Source of the DNA: Deltaproteobacteria bacterium ADurb.Bin207
GTDB taxonomy: Bacteria; Myxococcota_A; Polyangia; Polyangiales; Polyangiaceae
Length of the DNA: 64,000 nt
Reading direction: 5' to 3'
Assembly: GCA_002070115.1 (NCBI GenBank)
Contig: MWCO01000027.1
Span: forward strand, 1-64,000
Part shown: piece by piece, positions 25,273 through 35,226 of the stretch
How the letters are laid out: every line of letters starts with the position of its first letter
Numbering within the stretch: the first letter of the stretch is position 1
Program-made: the position numbers and the translations under genes
The notes under the pieces: model-generated
Told to the model about the DNA's origin: nothing
What the model saw: only the letters and a program-made list of their open reading frames with translations
The model's database searches: none

Positions 25273-26505
25273 TCATTCATAGACGATTTCGTCGACGTGT
25301 TCCGGAGCCACGGCATCCTGCTGCACATCTCGGACTTTGAACGAACGGCCGAGCAATTCTTTGGCGTATTCGTGTTGCACGAGCAGGTTCATGATTTCGT
25401 TGGTGCCGGTCCAGATGAGCGCGAGGCGAACGTCCCGAAGCATGCGTTCCACCGGGAAAACGTGTGTATATCCGATTCCTCCCATGATCTGCATGGCATC
25501 GTTGACGGTGGCCCAGGCGGCTTCGGTGGCGACTTTTTTGGCTTCGGAGACGATACGACGGGCATCGACACCGGATTCGACGGTTTTTCCTGCGGCAAAG
25601 CAGAGCGCCCGGGCGGTATCGAGACGGGTCACGGATTCGGCGATACGGAAGCTTACGCCTTGAAAGTCACGAATGAACCGACCGAAGGCTTTTCGTTTGT
25701 GTGCGTAGCGCGTGGCGACTTCGAGCACGCTTCGTCCCATGCCGATGGCGCCACCGGCGGAGGTGAGTCGTTCAGGAATCATCATTCGGTTGAACACGTC
25801 GTATCCGGCGTGCAGCGGACCAATGAGATTGCGAGCGGGCACTCTCACATCACGAAGAACGATGCGGCCCGTGCCTCCGCCTCGGGTGCCCATGAGTCCG
25901 TACACGTGTTTGACCTCCACCCCCATGGAGCGTTCGACGAGAAACGCGGAGATGGCTTTATGGGGTTTGGCATTGGCATCGCCGGTGCGCGCGTAGATGA
26001 GGAAGATATCGGCACCGACAGCCCCGACGACGAAGCGTTTTTGTCCGGTGAGCAGGTAGTCGTCACCATCGCGTCTGGCGATGGTGGAGGCGCCGAAAAA
26101 GTCGCTGCCACCGCGGGGTTCGGTGAGTCCTTCGGCGGAGATGAGTTCCGCGCGAAGGATGGGGCCGAGGTATTTTTGTTTTTGTTCTTCGGTGCCGAAA
26201 CGGCTGAGGGCTTCACCGACGATGCTGGGCATGGAATAGGCGCAGCCCAAGGCAGTGCCGAGCACGCCGATTTCTTCGAGAACGGCGAATTCCGCGGCCC
26301 AACTCAAGGCACGCCCGCCGTACGCGGGATCGAAGCGCAAACCGAGAAGATTGGCTTTGGCGAGGTTTTTCACAAATTCGGTGGGGTACTCGACTTTATC
26401 CGCGTCCATATCCCGCAGCAGTTGCGGGTCCACTTGGTCCCGGACGAACGCCCGTGCTTCATCCCGGACCGCTCTTTCTTGCTCGGTGAGCAAAACATCG
26501 AACAT
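25273..26505 (-). CDS. Acyl-CoA dehydrogenase
   Basis: FAD-dependent alpha,beta-dehydrogenation of acyl-CoA, passing electrons to ETF. 410 aa; N-terminal MFDVLLTEQERAVRDEARAF, FAD/substrate motif ISAEGLTEPRGGSD, and AMQIMGGIGYTHVFPVERM plus IWTGTNEIMNLLV near the end. The base usually found in the C-terminal helix (Glu of YEGT in MCAD) is Thr here. A Glu in MMIPERLTSAGGAIGMG occupies the isovaleryl/long-chain position, so the family member is IVD/LCAD-like. GGAGGTG lies before ATG. Substrate not determined. Confidence 0.93.
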   Translation of the reverse strand: MFDVLLTEQERAVRDEARAFVRDQVDPQLLRDMDADKVEYPTEFVKNLAKANLLGLRFDPAYGGRALSWAAEFAVLEEIGVLGTALGCAYSMPSIVGEALSRFGTEEQKQKYLGPILRAELISAEGLTEPRGGSDFFGASTIARRDGDDYLLTGQKRFVVGAVGADIFLIYARTGDANAKPHKAISAFLVERSMGVEVKHVYGLMGTRGGGTGRIVLRDVRVPARNLIGPLHAGYDVFNRMMIPERLTSAGGAIGMGRSVLEVATRYAHKRKAFGRFIRDFQGVSFRIAESVTRLDTARALCFAAGKTVESGVDARRIVSEAKKVATEAAWATVNDAMQIMGGIGYTHVFPVERMLRDVRLALIWTGTNEIMNLLVQHEYAKELLGRSFKVRDVQQDAVAPEHVDEIVYE

Positions 26506-26817
26506 GGTACACCTCCGGAGGGAAACGTCCGTGGGATGCTACCGTTCGGTGAACCAGGATCCAATGGGTTCGTCGGAAACCACCCATGACACCCAGGAGT
26601 CTTCGTGCCGTTCGCGGCAGTTGGAGCCGGAGTAAGCCAATGGGACCCGGAAACTGCCATGGCAGGTAGGCAATACACGTAGTTGAGACCACATCGAATC
26701 GATATCCTTCGACGGCTTCTCCGTGGTAGGAGAGGGCTTGGTTGCGTGCTAATCTTGCCGTCGTCGCTTTTAATGCCTAAGGAAGACCATCCATGAATTT
26801 GCAGAGGGGAATAGACC
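26506..26817. other. Divergent spacer upstream of 26818 gene
   Basis: 312 bases between divergent genes. An RBS-like AGGGGA precedes the 26818 ATG. A ten-codon frame starting MNLQRG overlaps that ATG and could be a leader, but is not supported. No other feature seen. Confidence 0.35.
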
Positions 26818-27477
26818 ATGCATAACCCAACGTTACGCACAACCGTTGCATTTGCGGCCTTGGCGATCGCCACCGTGAGTCGAGGGGCTATGGCCGAAGA
26901 AGCGGGAATTGATGCGACAGGCAAAGGAATTACGGGAGGGGCGCTGTTAGGCGGAGAGTTGGTCATGGCCGTGGAAGCGGCGGTGGGGGTTCAAAACACG
27001 TGGGCCTACGTGGGCGGAGGCGTGGCAGGGGCGGCTGTTGGCGGTGTGGGAGGCTATTTCGTCGAACAGGGAAGCGATCCGCAACCTGCCTACTACATGC
27101 TTGCAGGAGGGTTGGCGCTGCTCATTCCGACAACGGTGGCGATACTTCAGGCGACGTCCTACAAAGCGCCCGATCATTATTTGGCGGACGAACCTGGAGC
27201 GGATACGGGGCCGGAGGAGATTCCGACGGGACCGCAGACGCCGGGAACGGAGGTGACGGTGACGGCTCCGGAAGCCAAAGCTTCCCCGAAAAAGTCTACG
27301 CCTGTAGCATCGAGACCGTATGTTCCCACGTCTTTGGTGGACATCCATGACGGCGCCTTTCAGGTGGGGGTACCGGCGGTGCAGGTTCTTCCCGTGTATT
27401 CGGCGTTAGAGACGAAAAAATACGGGGTCGAACCCAAAACGGAGCTTCGCCTTCCGGTGTTTCACGCCACGTTTTGA
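26818..27477 (+). CDS. Predicted envelope protein with Gly-rich membrane segments
   Basis: 219 aa with a Sec-type signal (VAFAALAIATVSRGAMA). Then a glycine-rich region, ITGGALLGGELVMAVEAA and YVGGGVAGAAVGGVGGYF, and a hydrophobic helix MLAGGLALLIPTTVAIL. A Pro/Thr-rich middle (GPQTPGTEVTVTAPEAKA) leads to a C-terminal SLVDIHDGAFQVGVPAVQVLPVYS. No known domain. The pattern suggests a small inner-membrane or periplasmic protein. It is followed after 81 bases by a Ser/Thr kinase gene on the same strand. Confidence 0.75.
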   Translation: MHNPTLRTTVAFAALAIATVSRGAMAEEAGIDATGKGITGGALLGGELVMAVEAAVGVQNTWAYVGGGVAGAAVGGVGGYFVEQGSDPQPAYYMLAGGLALLIPTTVAILQATSYKAPDHYLADEPGADTGPEEIPTGPQTPGTEVTVTAPEAKASPKKSTPVASRPYVPTSLVDIHDGAFQVGVPAVQVLPVYSALETKKYGVEPKTELRLPVFHATF

Positions 27478-27558
27478 TCGTTTTGGAACAGAGTGCCCAC
27501 GACAGCGGAAATGAGCCTCGAGAACGTCTGATAGCCCAAGAATTCACGTGCTACAGGA

Positions 27559-29250
27559 ATGCAACCAACGACATCCATGACAGCAAAAAGTAGCGATAAA
27601 AACCTGGGTAAGGTCATCGCAGGCCGATACCGTCTGGAGACACGCATTGGCGAAGGGGGCATGGGCGTCGTGTATCGCGCCCGTCATGTGCTCATCGATC
27701 GCGTTGTGGCGTTGAAGCTAATTCGCCCGGATCTGCGGGGCGAGACGCATCTACGGGCGTGGATGCTGCGAGAGGCGCGAGCGGCGAATCGAGTGGATCA
27801 TGCGCATATCGTTGACATCCACGACATTGGGGAGACGGACGAGGGGGAGCTTTATTTGGTGATGGAGTATCTGGTTGGGATTTCGCTATCCAGTGAGATA
27901 GCCAGGGGTCCTTTTCCGGTGGTTCGCGCGGTCGACATACTCGAGCAGATGTGTGCGGCGTTGGCGCGTGCGCATGATTTGGGCGTCGTGCATCGTGACT
28001 TGAAGAGCGACAACATCATGCTCACGGTCAAGGGGGGGAGGAAAGACTCGGTCAAGATATTGGATTTTGGTTTGGCGGGATTGGCGCGCGATCCGAGGCT
28101 TGCTCCCAAGGGCGCGGTATTCGGCACCCCGGAATATATGTCGCCGGAGCAAGCGCGAGGCGAGGAAGCGGGACCCAAGTCGGATCTATATGCGCTTGGG
28201 GTCCTTTTTTTCGAGATGTCCATCGGCCAGCTTCCATTCAAGTCGCCGGATCGGGACACGCTTTTGGAGATGCAGCGAAACGCCCCCGCGCCTCGTCCGA
28301 GCAAATTGCGTCCGGACCTGCCCCCTGCCGCCGAATCGATCATGCTGCGTTTGCTCGAAAAAGATCCTCGTAAGCGATTTTTGGATGCGCATCACCTGCA
28401 GGAGCAACTCAAAGCGCTACAGCGTTCGCTGCCATCGCGCAATTGGGACGTGGGGGGGCAAGGAGAGACACCGGCGCCTCCTCCGCCGCCTCCTCCTCAA
28501 TCGGAAGGGGTTACGGAGTGGGCCAATCGCGCGGCGCTTTTTTCGCGAATGGTGGCGAGGGCTTATCATCAAGGCAACGCGCCTCGCGAACTGGAAGAAG
28601 GAGTCGCAAAAGCTTGGGACCTGGCGGCAAGGGCTAGCCGTTTGGAAGGCGAGGTAGCCACGCATACGCGCAAGCTCGAGGCGCTTGAAAAAAGAGGTCG
28701 CGGGTTACGTGCCGAAATCGGACGAAAAGTCGAAGAACTTGCGCACGAAGAATCGCGGGCGTTGCGAGAGGTTGCCAAACATCAAGAAGAACTCGAACGG
28801 ATGGCTACGGAAATGCGCACGGCAGAACGAGAAGCCGCTGCCGCCAAGCATGCCGCCGATGCTGCTGAAAAAACACGCACTTTCAACCGAGCCATCTTCG
28901 AACGCGCCGGTGCCGCCATCGCTCGCGCCACGCTGCTGCATGAACAGGTAGAAAAGTTGCAGCAGTTGCGTGCCTCCCGGGAGGTCGTCGCACGGGACCT
29001 TCGCCGCCAAATCGAAGAACTTCGCAATCAATTGGTACGTTATGCGGAAGCCTTGGAAGAAGACCTGGCCGCGGGACGAGAAAAAGTTGCGGTTCGCACT
29101 CGGGAAGGAATCGCGTTCGAGCGCTCATTTTCCGAGGTCTGCGGCTTGCTCATCGCCCACTTGAAAAATAAACCGGAGGTCAGAGACCTCATGAACGAAC
29201 TCATGCCGCCATCGGCCGATCGCCCCACGCGCTCGCAAGACGTTCGATGA
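27559..29250 (+). CDS. Ser/Thr protein kinase with C-terminal coiled coil
   Basis: Hanks-type kinase, 563 aa. Kinase domain about residues 24-290: RIGEGGMGVVYRARH P-loop, VVALKLIRPDL with the catalytic Lys, VVHRDLKSDNIML, LDFGLAG, GTPEYMSPEQARGE. A Pro run (PAPPPPPPPQSE) separates it from a long, charged coiled coil (about 330-540; EEGVAKAWDLAARASRLEGE, LEALEKRGRGLRAEIGRKVEELAHE, and so on). No membrane helix, so it is cytosolic. The ATG has AGGA directly against it, so an ATG six codons later may be used. Convergent with the DUF1232 gene, ten bases apart. Confidence 0.93.
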   Translation: MQPTTSMTAKSSDKNLGKVIAGRYRLETRIGEGGMGVVYRARHVLIDRVVALKLIRPDLRGETHLRAWMLREARAANRVDHAHIVDIHDIGETDEGELYLVMEYLVGISLSSEIARGPFPVVRAVDILEQMCAALARAHDLGVVHRDLKSDNIMLTVKGGRKDSVKILDFGLAGLARDPRLAPKGAVFGTPEYMSPEQARGEEAGPKSDLYALGVLFFEMSIGQLPFKSPDRDTLLEMQRNAPAPRPSKLRPDLPPAAESIMLRLLEKDPRKRFLDAHHLQEQLKALQRSLPSRNWDVGGQGETPAPPPPPPPQSEGVTEWANRAALFSRMVARAYHQGNAPRELEEGVAKAWDLAARASRLEGEVATHTRKLEALEKRGRGLRAEIGRKVEELAHEESRALREVAKHQEELERMATEMRTAEREAAAAKHAADAAEKTRTFNRAIFERAGAAIARATLLHEQVEKLQQLRASREVVARDLRRQIEELRNQLVRYAEALEEDLAAGREKVAVRTREGIAFERSFSEVCGLLIAHLKNKPEVRDLMNELMPPSADRPTRSQDVR

Positions 29251-29259
29251 CGACTCCGG

Positions 29260-29808
29260 TCAGGGTAATCTCGACGACAGAAACGATCGAAGTTTGATGA
29301 GCGTCTGTGGGTCCTTGTGGAACGACGGCTTTTGATAGGTTTTCGACCAGGATTGCACTTCGCGGATGGCTTCGGCGCGAATGGCCGGGTCGGTGATGAT
29401 ATCATCGACGCTCCGGCCGCGCGAAGCGCCTTTGCCAAGCTCGCGCACGACTTTGACGAGGCGGGGGAAGTCATTTCCCATCCATTGTTCTATGAGTTTG
29501 GCTTCCTGCGCGAGCCGAACCAACAGCCCGCGAATATCGACTTCACGCACGGACGGGGTTTCCGCCACGGCCAAGCTTGCGGCCACCCGAATCACGAATG
29601 CGTCATCGAGGTAACCCAAGTCTTCCACGCCATCGGGAATCAGGTCGAGGGATTTGGTGAGGTAGTTGAGGGCGCCGGCGATATGTCGTTGCGCACCTTC
29701 GGGAATGGATTCCGCGGTCAGCAACGACGCGAGCGCCACCACGTCTTCGTGGAGGCAATCGAGCCAATGAGGAAAACGGTCGAGGCATTCGTGTTCTAGT
29801 TCTGTCAT
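29260..29808 (-). CDS. DUF1232 (YkvA-like) protein
   Basis: 182 aa. The family core is LNYLTKSLDLIPDGVEDLGYLDDAFVIRVA, matching the DUF1232 pattern YxxxPxDLIPDxxPxLGYLDDA. Function unknown; members are small and often membrane-associated, though no strong transmembrane helix is visible here. GGAG precedes the ATG. It lies 43 bases after pyrG on the same strand, so probably co-transcribed. Confidence 0.82.
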   Translation of the reverse strand: MTELEHECLDRFPHWLDCLHEDVVALASLLTAESIPEGAQRHIAGALNYLTKSLDLIPDGVEDLGYLDDAFVIRVAASLAVAETPSVREVDIRGLLVRLAQEAKLIEQWMGNDFPRLVKVVRELGKGASRGRSVDDIITDPAIRAEAIREVQSWSKTYQKPSFHKDPQTLIKLRSFLSSRLP

Positions 29809-29851
29809 GGTCGTGCTCCGCCGTGGCTTTGTGCAAGATGCGTTCTGACGT

Positions 29852-31513
29852 TCAAGCCTGTTCGTTTGTCGGATTGGATGGTGCAGCAGATTGGGTGGAG
29901 TCGTTTTGTGTCCGGGCCTTCATGGCCGCTTGGAGGAAATTGACGAAAAGGGGATGGGCTTTCATCACTTTGCTTCGGAATTCGGGATGGAATTGGCAGG
30001 CGATGAAAAAGGGATGATCGGGCAGTTCGATGACTTCGACAAGCCTGCTATCGGGTGAAAAGCCCGACAAGACCATGCCCGCAGCTTCCATGGGCTCGCG
30101 GTAGGCATTGGCGAATTCATAACGATGTCGATGGCGTTCACTGATTTCGGTAGCGCCGTAGATCTGCGCGGCCATCGTGCCTTTTTTCAGGACGCAGGGA
30201 TAGGCTCCCAGCCGCATGGTCGCCCCTTTATCCGTGACATTCCGCTGATCGGGCATGAGGTCGATGACGGCGTGCCTGGTATGTTTATTGAATTCGGTGG
30301 AGTCCGCATCCTCCAACTTCAATTGGTTGCGAGCGAATTCGATGACCGCCAGTTGCATTCCCAAACAGATTCCGAAAAAGGGAATACGCATTTCGCGGGC
30401 ATGACGAATCGCTTCGATTTTGCCACGAACGCCGCGTTCTCCGAAGCCGCCGGGAACCAGAACCCCATCGAGCCCGGCAAGAATCTGCTGCACATTTTGG
30501 CTGTCGATGGTTTCGCTGGCGATGTATTCCAGGTCCACACGCACGTCGTTGACGAGACCGGCGTGTACGAGCGCTTCGCTCAATGATTTATAAGAGTCTC
30601 GCAGGTCGACGTACTTGCCGACGACACCGATGCGAACCGTTCCTTGGGTTGGATTTTTGTATCGTTCGCACACGCGTTTCCAAGCTTCCAGGTCCGGCGA
30701 ACGAGCCCAAATATTCAACTGCTCCGTGATCCGGACGTCGATTCCCTCGTGATGCAACAACAGAGGCAATTCGTAGATGAATGCCACGTCCATGGCGGTG
30801 ATGACGCAATCGGCATCGACATTGGAAAACAGCGCGATTTTTCCTTTGATGGACTTATCGAGGGGGCGGTCGGTTCGGCAGACGAGAATATCGGGTTGGA
30901 TACCGATTTCGCGCATTTCCTTGACGGAGTGTTGCGTGGGTTTGGTTTTGAGTTCGCCAGCCGCGGCAATATAGGGAACGAGCGTGAGGTGAATGCTGAT
31001 GGTGTTTTCCTTGCCGAGTTCTACCCTCATTTGTCGGATGGCTTCGAGAAAGGGCAAGGACTCGATGTCGCCGATGGTGCCACCGATTTCGCAAATAGCG
31101 ATATCGTAACCTCTTGCGGCATTGCGAATCCGATTTTTGATCTCGTCGGTGACGTGCGGAATGACCTGCACGGTGGCGCCCAGATAGCCGCCTTGACGTT
31201 CACGCGCCAAAACCGCTTCGTAGATGCTTCCGGACGAGCAGGTGCTCCTTCGGCTGGCGACGGTTTGGGTGAAGCGTTCGTAGTGTCCGAGGTCGAGATC
31301 CGTTTCGGTGCCATCATCGGTAACGAATACTTCACCGTGCTGAATCGGCGACATGGTTCCGGGGTCGACGTTCAGATAGGGGTCGAGTTTCATATTGGTC
31401 ACACGCAGCCCGCGTGCTTCCATCAGCGCCCCAATGGAGGCTCCCGTCAGTCCCTTCCCAATGGCGGACACGACGCCGCCGGTCAGGAAGATGAACTTGG
31501 TCCGATTACTCAC
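29852..31513 (-). CDS. pyrG: CTP synthase
   Basis: Makes CTP from UTP with glutamine. N-terminal synthetase half [20 protein letters not shown] (P-loop) and [22 protein letters not shown]-terminal GATase with [28 protein letters not shown] (nucleophile Cys) and QFHPEFRSK (catalytic His and Glu). 553 aa. I use the GTG (AVSNRTK) with AAGGAG six bases upstream, rather than an ATG 18 codons earlier without RBS. Confidence 0.97.
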   Translation of the reverse strand: MSNRTKFIFLTGGVVSAIGKGLTGASIGALMEARGLRVTNMKLDPYLNVDPGTMSPIQHGEVFVTDDGTETDLDLGHYERFTQTVASRRSTCSSGSIYEAVLARERQGGYLGATVQVIPHVTDEIKNRIRNAARGYDIAICEIGGTIGDIESLPFLEAIRQMRVELGKENTISIHLTLVPYIAAAGELKTKPTQHSVKEMREIGIQPDILVCRTDRPLDKSIKGKIALFSNVDADCVITAMDVAFIYELPLLLHHEGIDVRITEQLNIWARSPDLEAWKRVCERYKNPTQGTVRIGVVGKYVDLRDSYKSLSEALVHAGLVNDVRVDLEYIASETIDSQNVQQILAGLDGVLVPGGFGERGVRGKIEAIRHAREMRIPFFGICLGMQLAVIEFARNQLKLEDADSTEFNKHTRHAVIDLMPDQRNVTDKGATMRLGAYPCVLKKGTMAAQIYGATEISERHRHRYEFANAYREPMEAAGMVLSGFSPDSRLVEVIELPDHPFFIACQFHPEFRSKVMKAHPLFVNFLQAAMKARTQNDSTQSAAPSNPTNEQA

Positions 31514-31783
31514 GGCGTGCTCCTTCGATTCCTGGGGCCCAAGGGGACGCGACGCCGCGCATGCCAAGGACGTTATCGTCCTGTGCTAGACCGAAAATCC
31601 ATCGTGGTCCGGCCGTGGACGACGCGGCATTCTAAGCCCATCTCGCGTCGCGTCAACGGGGCGACAACGCACCGATCGTCTGCTAGCATCCATGCGGCAG
31701 GCTTTCGCCTCGAGGGAAGCGGATTTGTGGCTCGGTTCCCGGTAAACGATTTCGTGGGCGGCCGCCCTCGAGCCATGAAGAAA

Positions 31784-31814
31784 ACTGATAAAATAGTGTA
31801 AATTCAATTAGATA
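31784..31814 (-). repeat. AT-rich dispersed motif, copy 8
   Basis: On the minus strand CTAATTGAATTTACACTA then TTTTATC; the first 15 bases equal copy 6. It lies just upstream of the FAH-family gene start, in the divergent spacer with pyrG. Confidence 0.55.
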
Positions 31815-31823
31815 GGTGTGACG

Positions 31824-32765
31824 ATGGCCAGCTTGCGCCTCGCCAATGTCGTTTATGCCGGTGAACCTCTCATTGCCATCGAGCACCTGGGAGAACTCTT
31901 CAGTGTTCGTAAACTCGAAGAGTGTTTTGCGCTCGAATGGTCTCCTACGCATTTCACCGATCGCGCCAATGAGTATCGGCAGCGAGTGTTTTCGTTGGGT
32001 ATGGCGGGACTGATAGAACTCGCCGAATCCTTGGGTGATATTCCGGGACCTCGGCAGGCAGTGTTGGACCAAACCTTGTGTCTTTATCGTCCACCGACGG
32101 TCGACTCCCCTGCCCTCGCGGAGTTTTCGGTGTTGGCGGAAGATGAGGTGCCACGGTTTCGCTGGGGAAATAGCCGGTGTTTGCGCGGGCATGAGGCGCC
32201 GCTGCCCATTTCTGACGACGAACCTTCTCCTCAACTTTCGGTTCAGGTGGGAGCCATTCTCATCGACGAACTCGATCATGCCACCGAGGAACAATCCGAT
32301 CGCGCCATTGGCGGATTTACCCTGTTGAGTCTCTGGTCCTATCCGTCGCGCAACCGGGTATCGCCCGGGTGGGGCAGTTTTCGGCTCGGTCAGCTTGGCC
32401 CGGTGCTCGTCGCCAACCAAGCGCAAGACCCTTCCCGGTGGACCGTAAGCATCCGGGTCAACGGGCAGACGGTCGTACAAGCGCCGAGCAAGCCTTGGCG
32501 AACATCATTTCCGCAAATGGTAGCTTTGGCGAGCGAGGCGGCTGCGCTTGCTCCCGGGGACATCATCGCTTCCGGCCCCTTGGCGAGAACATCGAGTGAT
32601 GGGCGTCGCTCGTTACGGGCGGGGGACCGCATCGAAGCGGAAGTTGCCGGTCTCGGCGTGCTTTCCGGTGTGATTGTCCCTTCCCACCACAAAAGCCGAT
32701 TCTTGTCCCGAACCATGAACGACGGCGACAAAGCCAAAACCCTCCCCCCGAGGGGGGCTTCGTAG
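31824..32765 (+). CDS. Fumarylacetoacetate hydrolase family protein
   Basis: 313 aa. N-terminal region SLRLANVVYAGEPLIAIEHL, then a FAH-type core: LSVQVGAILIDELDHATEEQ, GGFTLLSLWSYPSRNR (cf. FTLxNDWSARD in fumarylacetoacetases), WTVSIRVNGQTVVQAPSKPW, and APGDIIASGPLARTSS (cf. PGDVIxSGT). The family cleaves C-C bonds in acylpyruvate-like substrates; the substrate here is unknown. ATG is chosen over a GTG two codons upstream because AGGTG sits at RBS distance from the ATG. The last codons form a G/C palindrome. Confidence 0.7.
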   Translation: MASLRLANVVYAGEPLIAIEHLGELFSVRKLEECFALEWSPTHFTDRANEYRQRVFSLGMAGLIELAESLGDIPGPRQAVLDQTLCLYRPPTVDSPALAEFSVLAEDEVPRFRWGNSRCLRGHEAPLPISDDEPSPQLSVQVGAILIDELDHATEEQSDRAIGGFTLLSLWSYPSRNRVSPGWGSFRLGQLGPVLVANQAQDPSRWTVSIRVNGQTVVQAPSKPWRTSFPQMVALASEAAALAPGDIIASGPLARTSSDGRRSLRAGDRIEAEVAGLGVLSGVIVPSHHKSRFLSRTMNDGDKAKTLPPRGAS

Positions 32766-32941
32766 CCATCCACCGACTATCCGTATATGGTTAGGCAGAA
32801 ATCATTCTCTGCCACGAAGACCGAAAACGATGCCAGTGGCTACCCGTAAACGGCGATCGTGGGACTGGGCCGTCGCAACACCGATTCACCTGCCTGATGC
32901 AGGACTTCGAACGCGTCGATGCGCACACACGTTGCTTTCGA

Positions 32942-33490
32942 TTACTTGCGCTTGAGCGTGTAGCGAATCTCCAGGGCTTTGGGCAGTTGGGGGCTCGTGA
33001 TCACGCTATGAACAGTAAGCGTGGTTCCATCGGCCCCAAGCTCGAAGACTTCTTTTTTGCTCCCTTCCTCGCCTTTGAAAAAGAGGGTGAATCGACGCCC
33101 CACGAGCGTTGCTTTGGTTTCGTAGGTATTTCCATCCGCGGGGGACTTCCATCGGATGGCAGGACCATTGGGAACGAGTCGGATGACATTACCCGCGTTG
33201 TACGTATAGATGAGCAGATCATCTTGACGTTGAAAGCGGACCTGGGTGAGCAGCGGATTGGTATCGCGAAGTCTGGAGCGAGCGAACGGCCGTTTGATGA
33301 AATTCATCTCCTGCACCACCGATTCGATGGCATTGTCAATGACGGCCTGAGCCGCTTTCGGGTTCTGCGGAGCATACGTGCCCTCGAGGGAAGGCGCAGG
33401 CGCCTCCGCGGATTCGTCCGCGCAGACGTCGTGGGGAAGGGAAAGAACGGAAAGACCCAGTGCAGCGGCCAATAGAAGTTGAATACGCAC
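32942..33490 (-). CDS. Secreted hypothetical protein, 182 aa
   Basis: GTG start (VRIQLLLAA) chosen because AAAGGAGGG lies six bases upstream. Sec signal VRIQLLLAAALGLSVLSLP ending in DVCA. The mature protein has YAPQNPKAAQAVIDNAIESV, DDLLIYTYNAGNVIRLVPN and FTLFFKGEEGSKKEVFELGA, beta-rich, with a charged C-terminus ALEIRYTLKRK. Not recognised. Periplasmic by prediction; stands alone. Confidence 0.75.
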   Translation of the reverse strand: MRIQLLLAAALGLSVLSLPHDVCADESAEAPAPSLEGTYAPQNPKAAQAVIDNAIESVVQEMNFIKRPFARSRLRDTNPLLTQVRFQRQDDLLIYTYNAGNVIRLVPNGPAIRWKSPADGNTYETKATLVGRRFTLFFKGEEGSKKEVFELGADGTTLTVHSVITSPQLPKALEIRYTLKRK

Positions 33491-33692
33491 GACGAACCCT
33501 CCTTTCGCGATCATGACACGTTGTCCTCGTCCGGTCGCGGGCGGAGACAATGGGGTATGGACGAAGATACCTTCACCAGGGGCGCCGCGCCACCTCGGAA
33601 CGCATGGCTCGACAACGAACCACAAATGCTATGATTGGACCTCATGCTTGGAATCATGATGGACGCTTTGAAACGGCAACGGATATGACACC

Positions 33693-35099
33693 ATGATAAA
33701 GATTTTTTCGTGGGCGATCGCCTTCGCGCCATTCGTGTTTGTTGCTTGTGGTCCGGGAGGCGAAAGCTCGGTGACCAACGCGCAAGCAGGTTCGGGCGGG
33801 GGTACTTCACAGGATGCCGCCGCCGAAGCCGGAGCATGTCAACCGGCCACCTGCCTATCCGCGCATGCCGAATGCGGTGTCATCGCCGACGGTTGTGGGA
33901 AAACCATCGCATGCGGTGGATGCGAACATGGACAGGTTTGCGGCGGAGGCGGCACAAACCGTTGTGGCATCCATGCCTGCACGCCTAAAACGTGTATCCA
34001 ATTGGGTGCCGCCTGCGGAATCATCAGCGATGGTTGCGGCAATGTGCTCGACTGCGGCTCCTGTCCCATGGGAATGACCTGTGGCAACACGCAAATTCAG
34101 TTTCAATGCGTCGCCGTGGACGGCGGCACCGCAGGGACCGGAGGAACGGCAGGCAGCGGAGGCTCCGGAGCAAATCCTACCTGCACACCAGGCGAAGCGT
34201 GCGACGACGGTGATGCTTGCACCGTGGGCGACCTGTGCAACCATGCAGGACAATGTGAGGGAGGGACTCCCGTCTCTTGCACATCACCTCCCAACGGATG
34301 CTTCGTTTCCTCCGGCATCTGCGACTCGCTGAGCGGATTGTGCAGCTATCCGTATAAGGTTAGTGGGACGCCGTGCGACGATGAGGGCAACGCTTGTACG
34401 ATCGACCAATGCGACGGTGCCGGACAATGCGTACACATCGCCAAATCCGCCGGGACCCCTTGCCCCGGTGGAACTTGCGTCAACGGCGTTTGTAACGCCT
34501 CTTGTCCTGGAGGCGTGAATGTCACGTGGAGTCAGTCCCAATCCGCATGGAACGGTAACCCCAAAACCGCTGGAAATTATACCTGTTCCGCCACCCTTCC
34601 CTCCGGCTCTCATCCGCATGGTGCCACGGTCCCCGTCGTTCCCAACCAACCCAAAAAACGAATGGGAAACGCCGTGGCCACCTGCGAATCCGGAGCTTGG
34701 AAGGTCTCGGGGTCGTGCGACGGCAACGTCATCGATACCGCAATGAAGACCGAATGCGCACCGTCGAGCCCGCCTTCTCGAAAACTCATCGCGAGTTGGT
34801 ATGTGGCGGACTTGGTTCGGTGCGCAGACTCCGCTGGACTCGACTATTGGGTCTCCGCATACGATGATCCCGCGTCGCAAACATGCACCGCCGCTTCGAA
34901 TTACCAGGGCATGGGCAGCAAAGATGCTTGTTGGAGGGCGACGTTTCGTGATTCCGCCAACGCCGCCGGGTGTTATGACCAGACGCAAGCCACCGGCCAT
35001 ATATGCGACAGTGCCGCGAGCAACCTGTGTGAGCCGGGGTCGTATTATCCGTGGACGTCGATCCTGAGCGCGGGGACGACCTGCAAAGTCGGCCCCTGA
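33693..35099 (+). CDS. Cys-rich repeat lipoprotein
   Basis: 468 aa. Signal IFSWAIAFAPFVFVAC with lipobox Cys near residue 19. Two tandem modules of CGVIADGCGKTIACGGCEHG type and CGIISDGCGNVLDCGSCPMG type, a Gly-rich linker, then CxxGDACTVGDLCNHAGQCEG and ACTIDQCDGAGQCVHI units as in myxobacterial surface proteins. The last 130 aa (SRKLIASWYVADLVRCADSA, GLDYWVSAYDD, CWRATFRDSANAAGCYDQ) look like a separate GLxYWV-type helical domain reminiscent of DUF4214. Probably a surface lipoprotein; role unknown. Confidence 0.83.
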   Translation: MIKIFSWAIAFAPFVFVACGPGGESSVTNAQAGSGGGTSQDAAAEAGACQPATCLSAHAECGVIADGCGKTIACGGCEHGQVCGGGGTNRCGIHACTPKTCIQLGAACGIISDGCGNVLDCGSCPMGMTCGNTQIQFQCVAVDGGTAGTGGTAGSGGSGANPTCTPGEACDDGDACTVGDLCNHAGQCEGGTPVSCTSPPNGCFVSSGICDSLSGLCSYPYKVSGTPCDDEGNACTIDQCDGAGQCVHIAKSAGTPCPGGTCVNGVCNASCPGGVNVTWSQSQSAWNGNPKTAGNYTCSATLPSGSHPHGATVPVVPNQPKKRMGNAVATCESGAWKVSGSCDGNVIDTAMKTECAPSSPPSRKLIASWYVADLVRCADSAGLDYWVSAYDDPASQTCTAASNYQGMGSKDACWRATFRDSANAAGCYDQTQATGHICDSAASNLCEPGSYYPWTSILSAGTTCKVGP

Positions 35100-35226
35100 A
35101 TCATGGGTGGGCTCACCTAGCGGTCACGATGACCGCCAACCAGGAGTCTCCGTTGTTTTTTCGACCGGCCAACCGCCGACATCCTCGGCCCCATACCGGT
35201 CCATGAATCGAGTAACATCATGAATT

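Noticed and set aside
25297-26589. 430-aa plus-strand ORF opposite the acyl-CoA dehydrogenase
   Set aside because: An antisense shadow of the dehydrogenase. It is His/Gly/Phe-rich, without signal or domain, and the opposite strand has clear family motifs and RBS.
30644-31801. 385-aa plus-strand ORF opposite pyrG
   Set aside because: Antisense to CTP synthase with its complete motifs; His/Asp-rich with no recognisable domain.
32748-32762. CCCCCCGAGGGGGG hairpin as a terminator
   Set aside because: It is inside the last codons of the FAH-family gene and lacks a T-run; better seen as coding GC palindrome.
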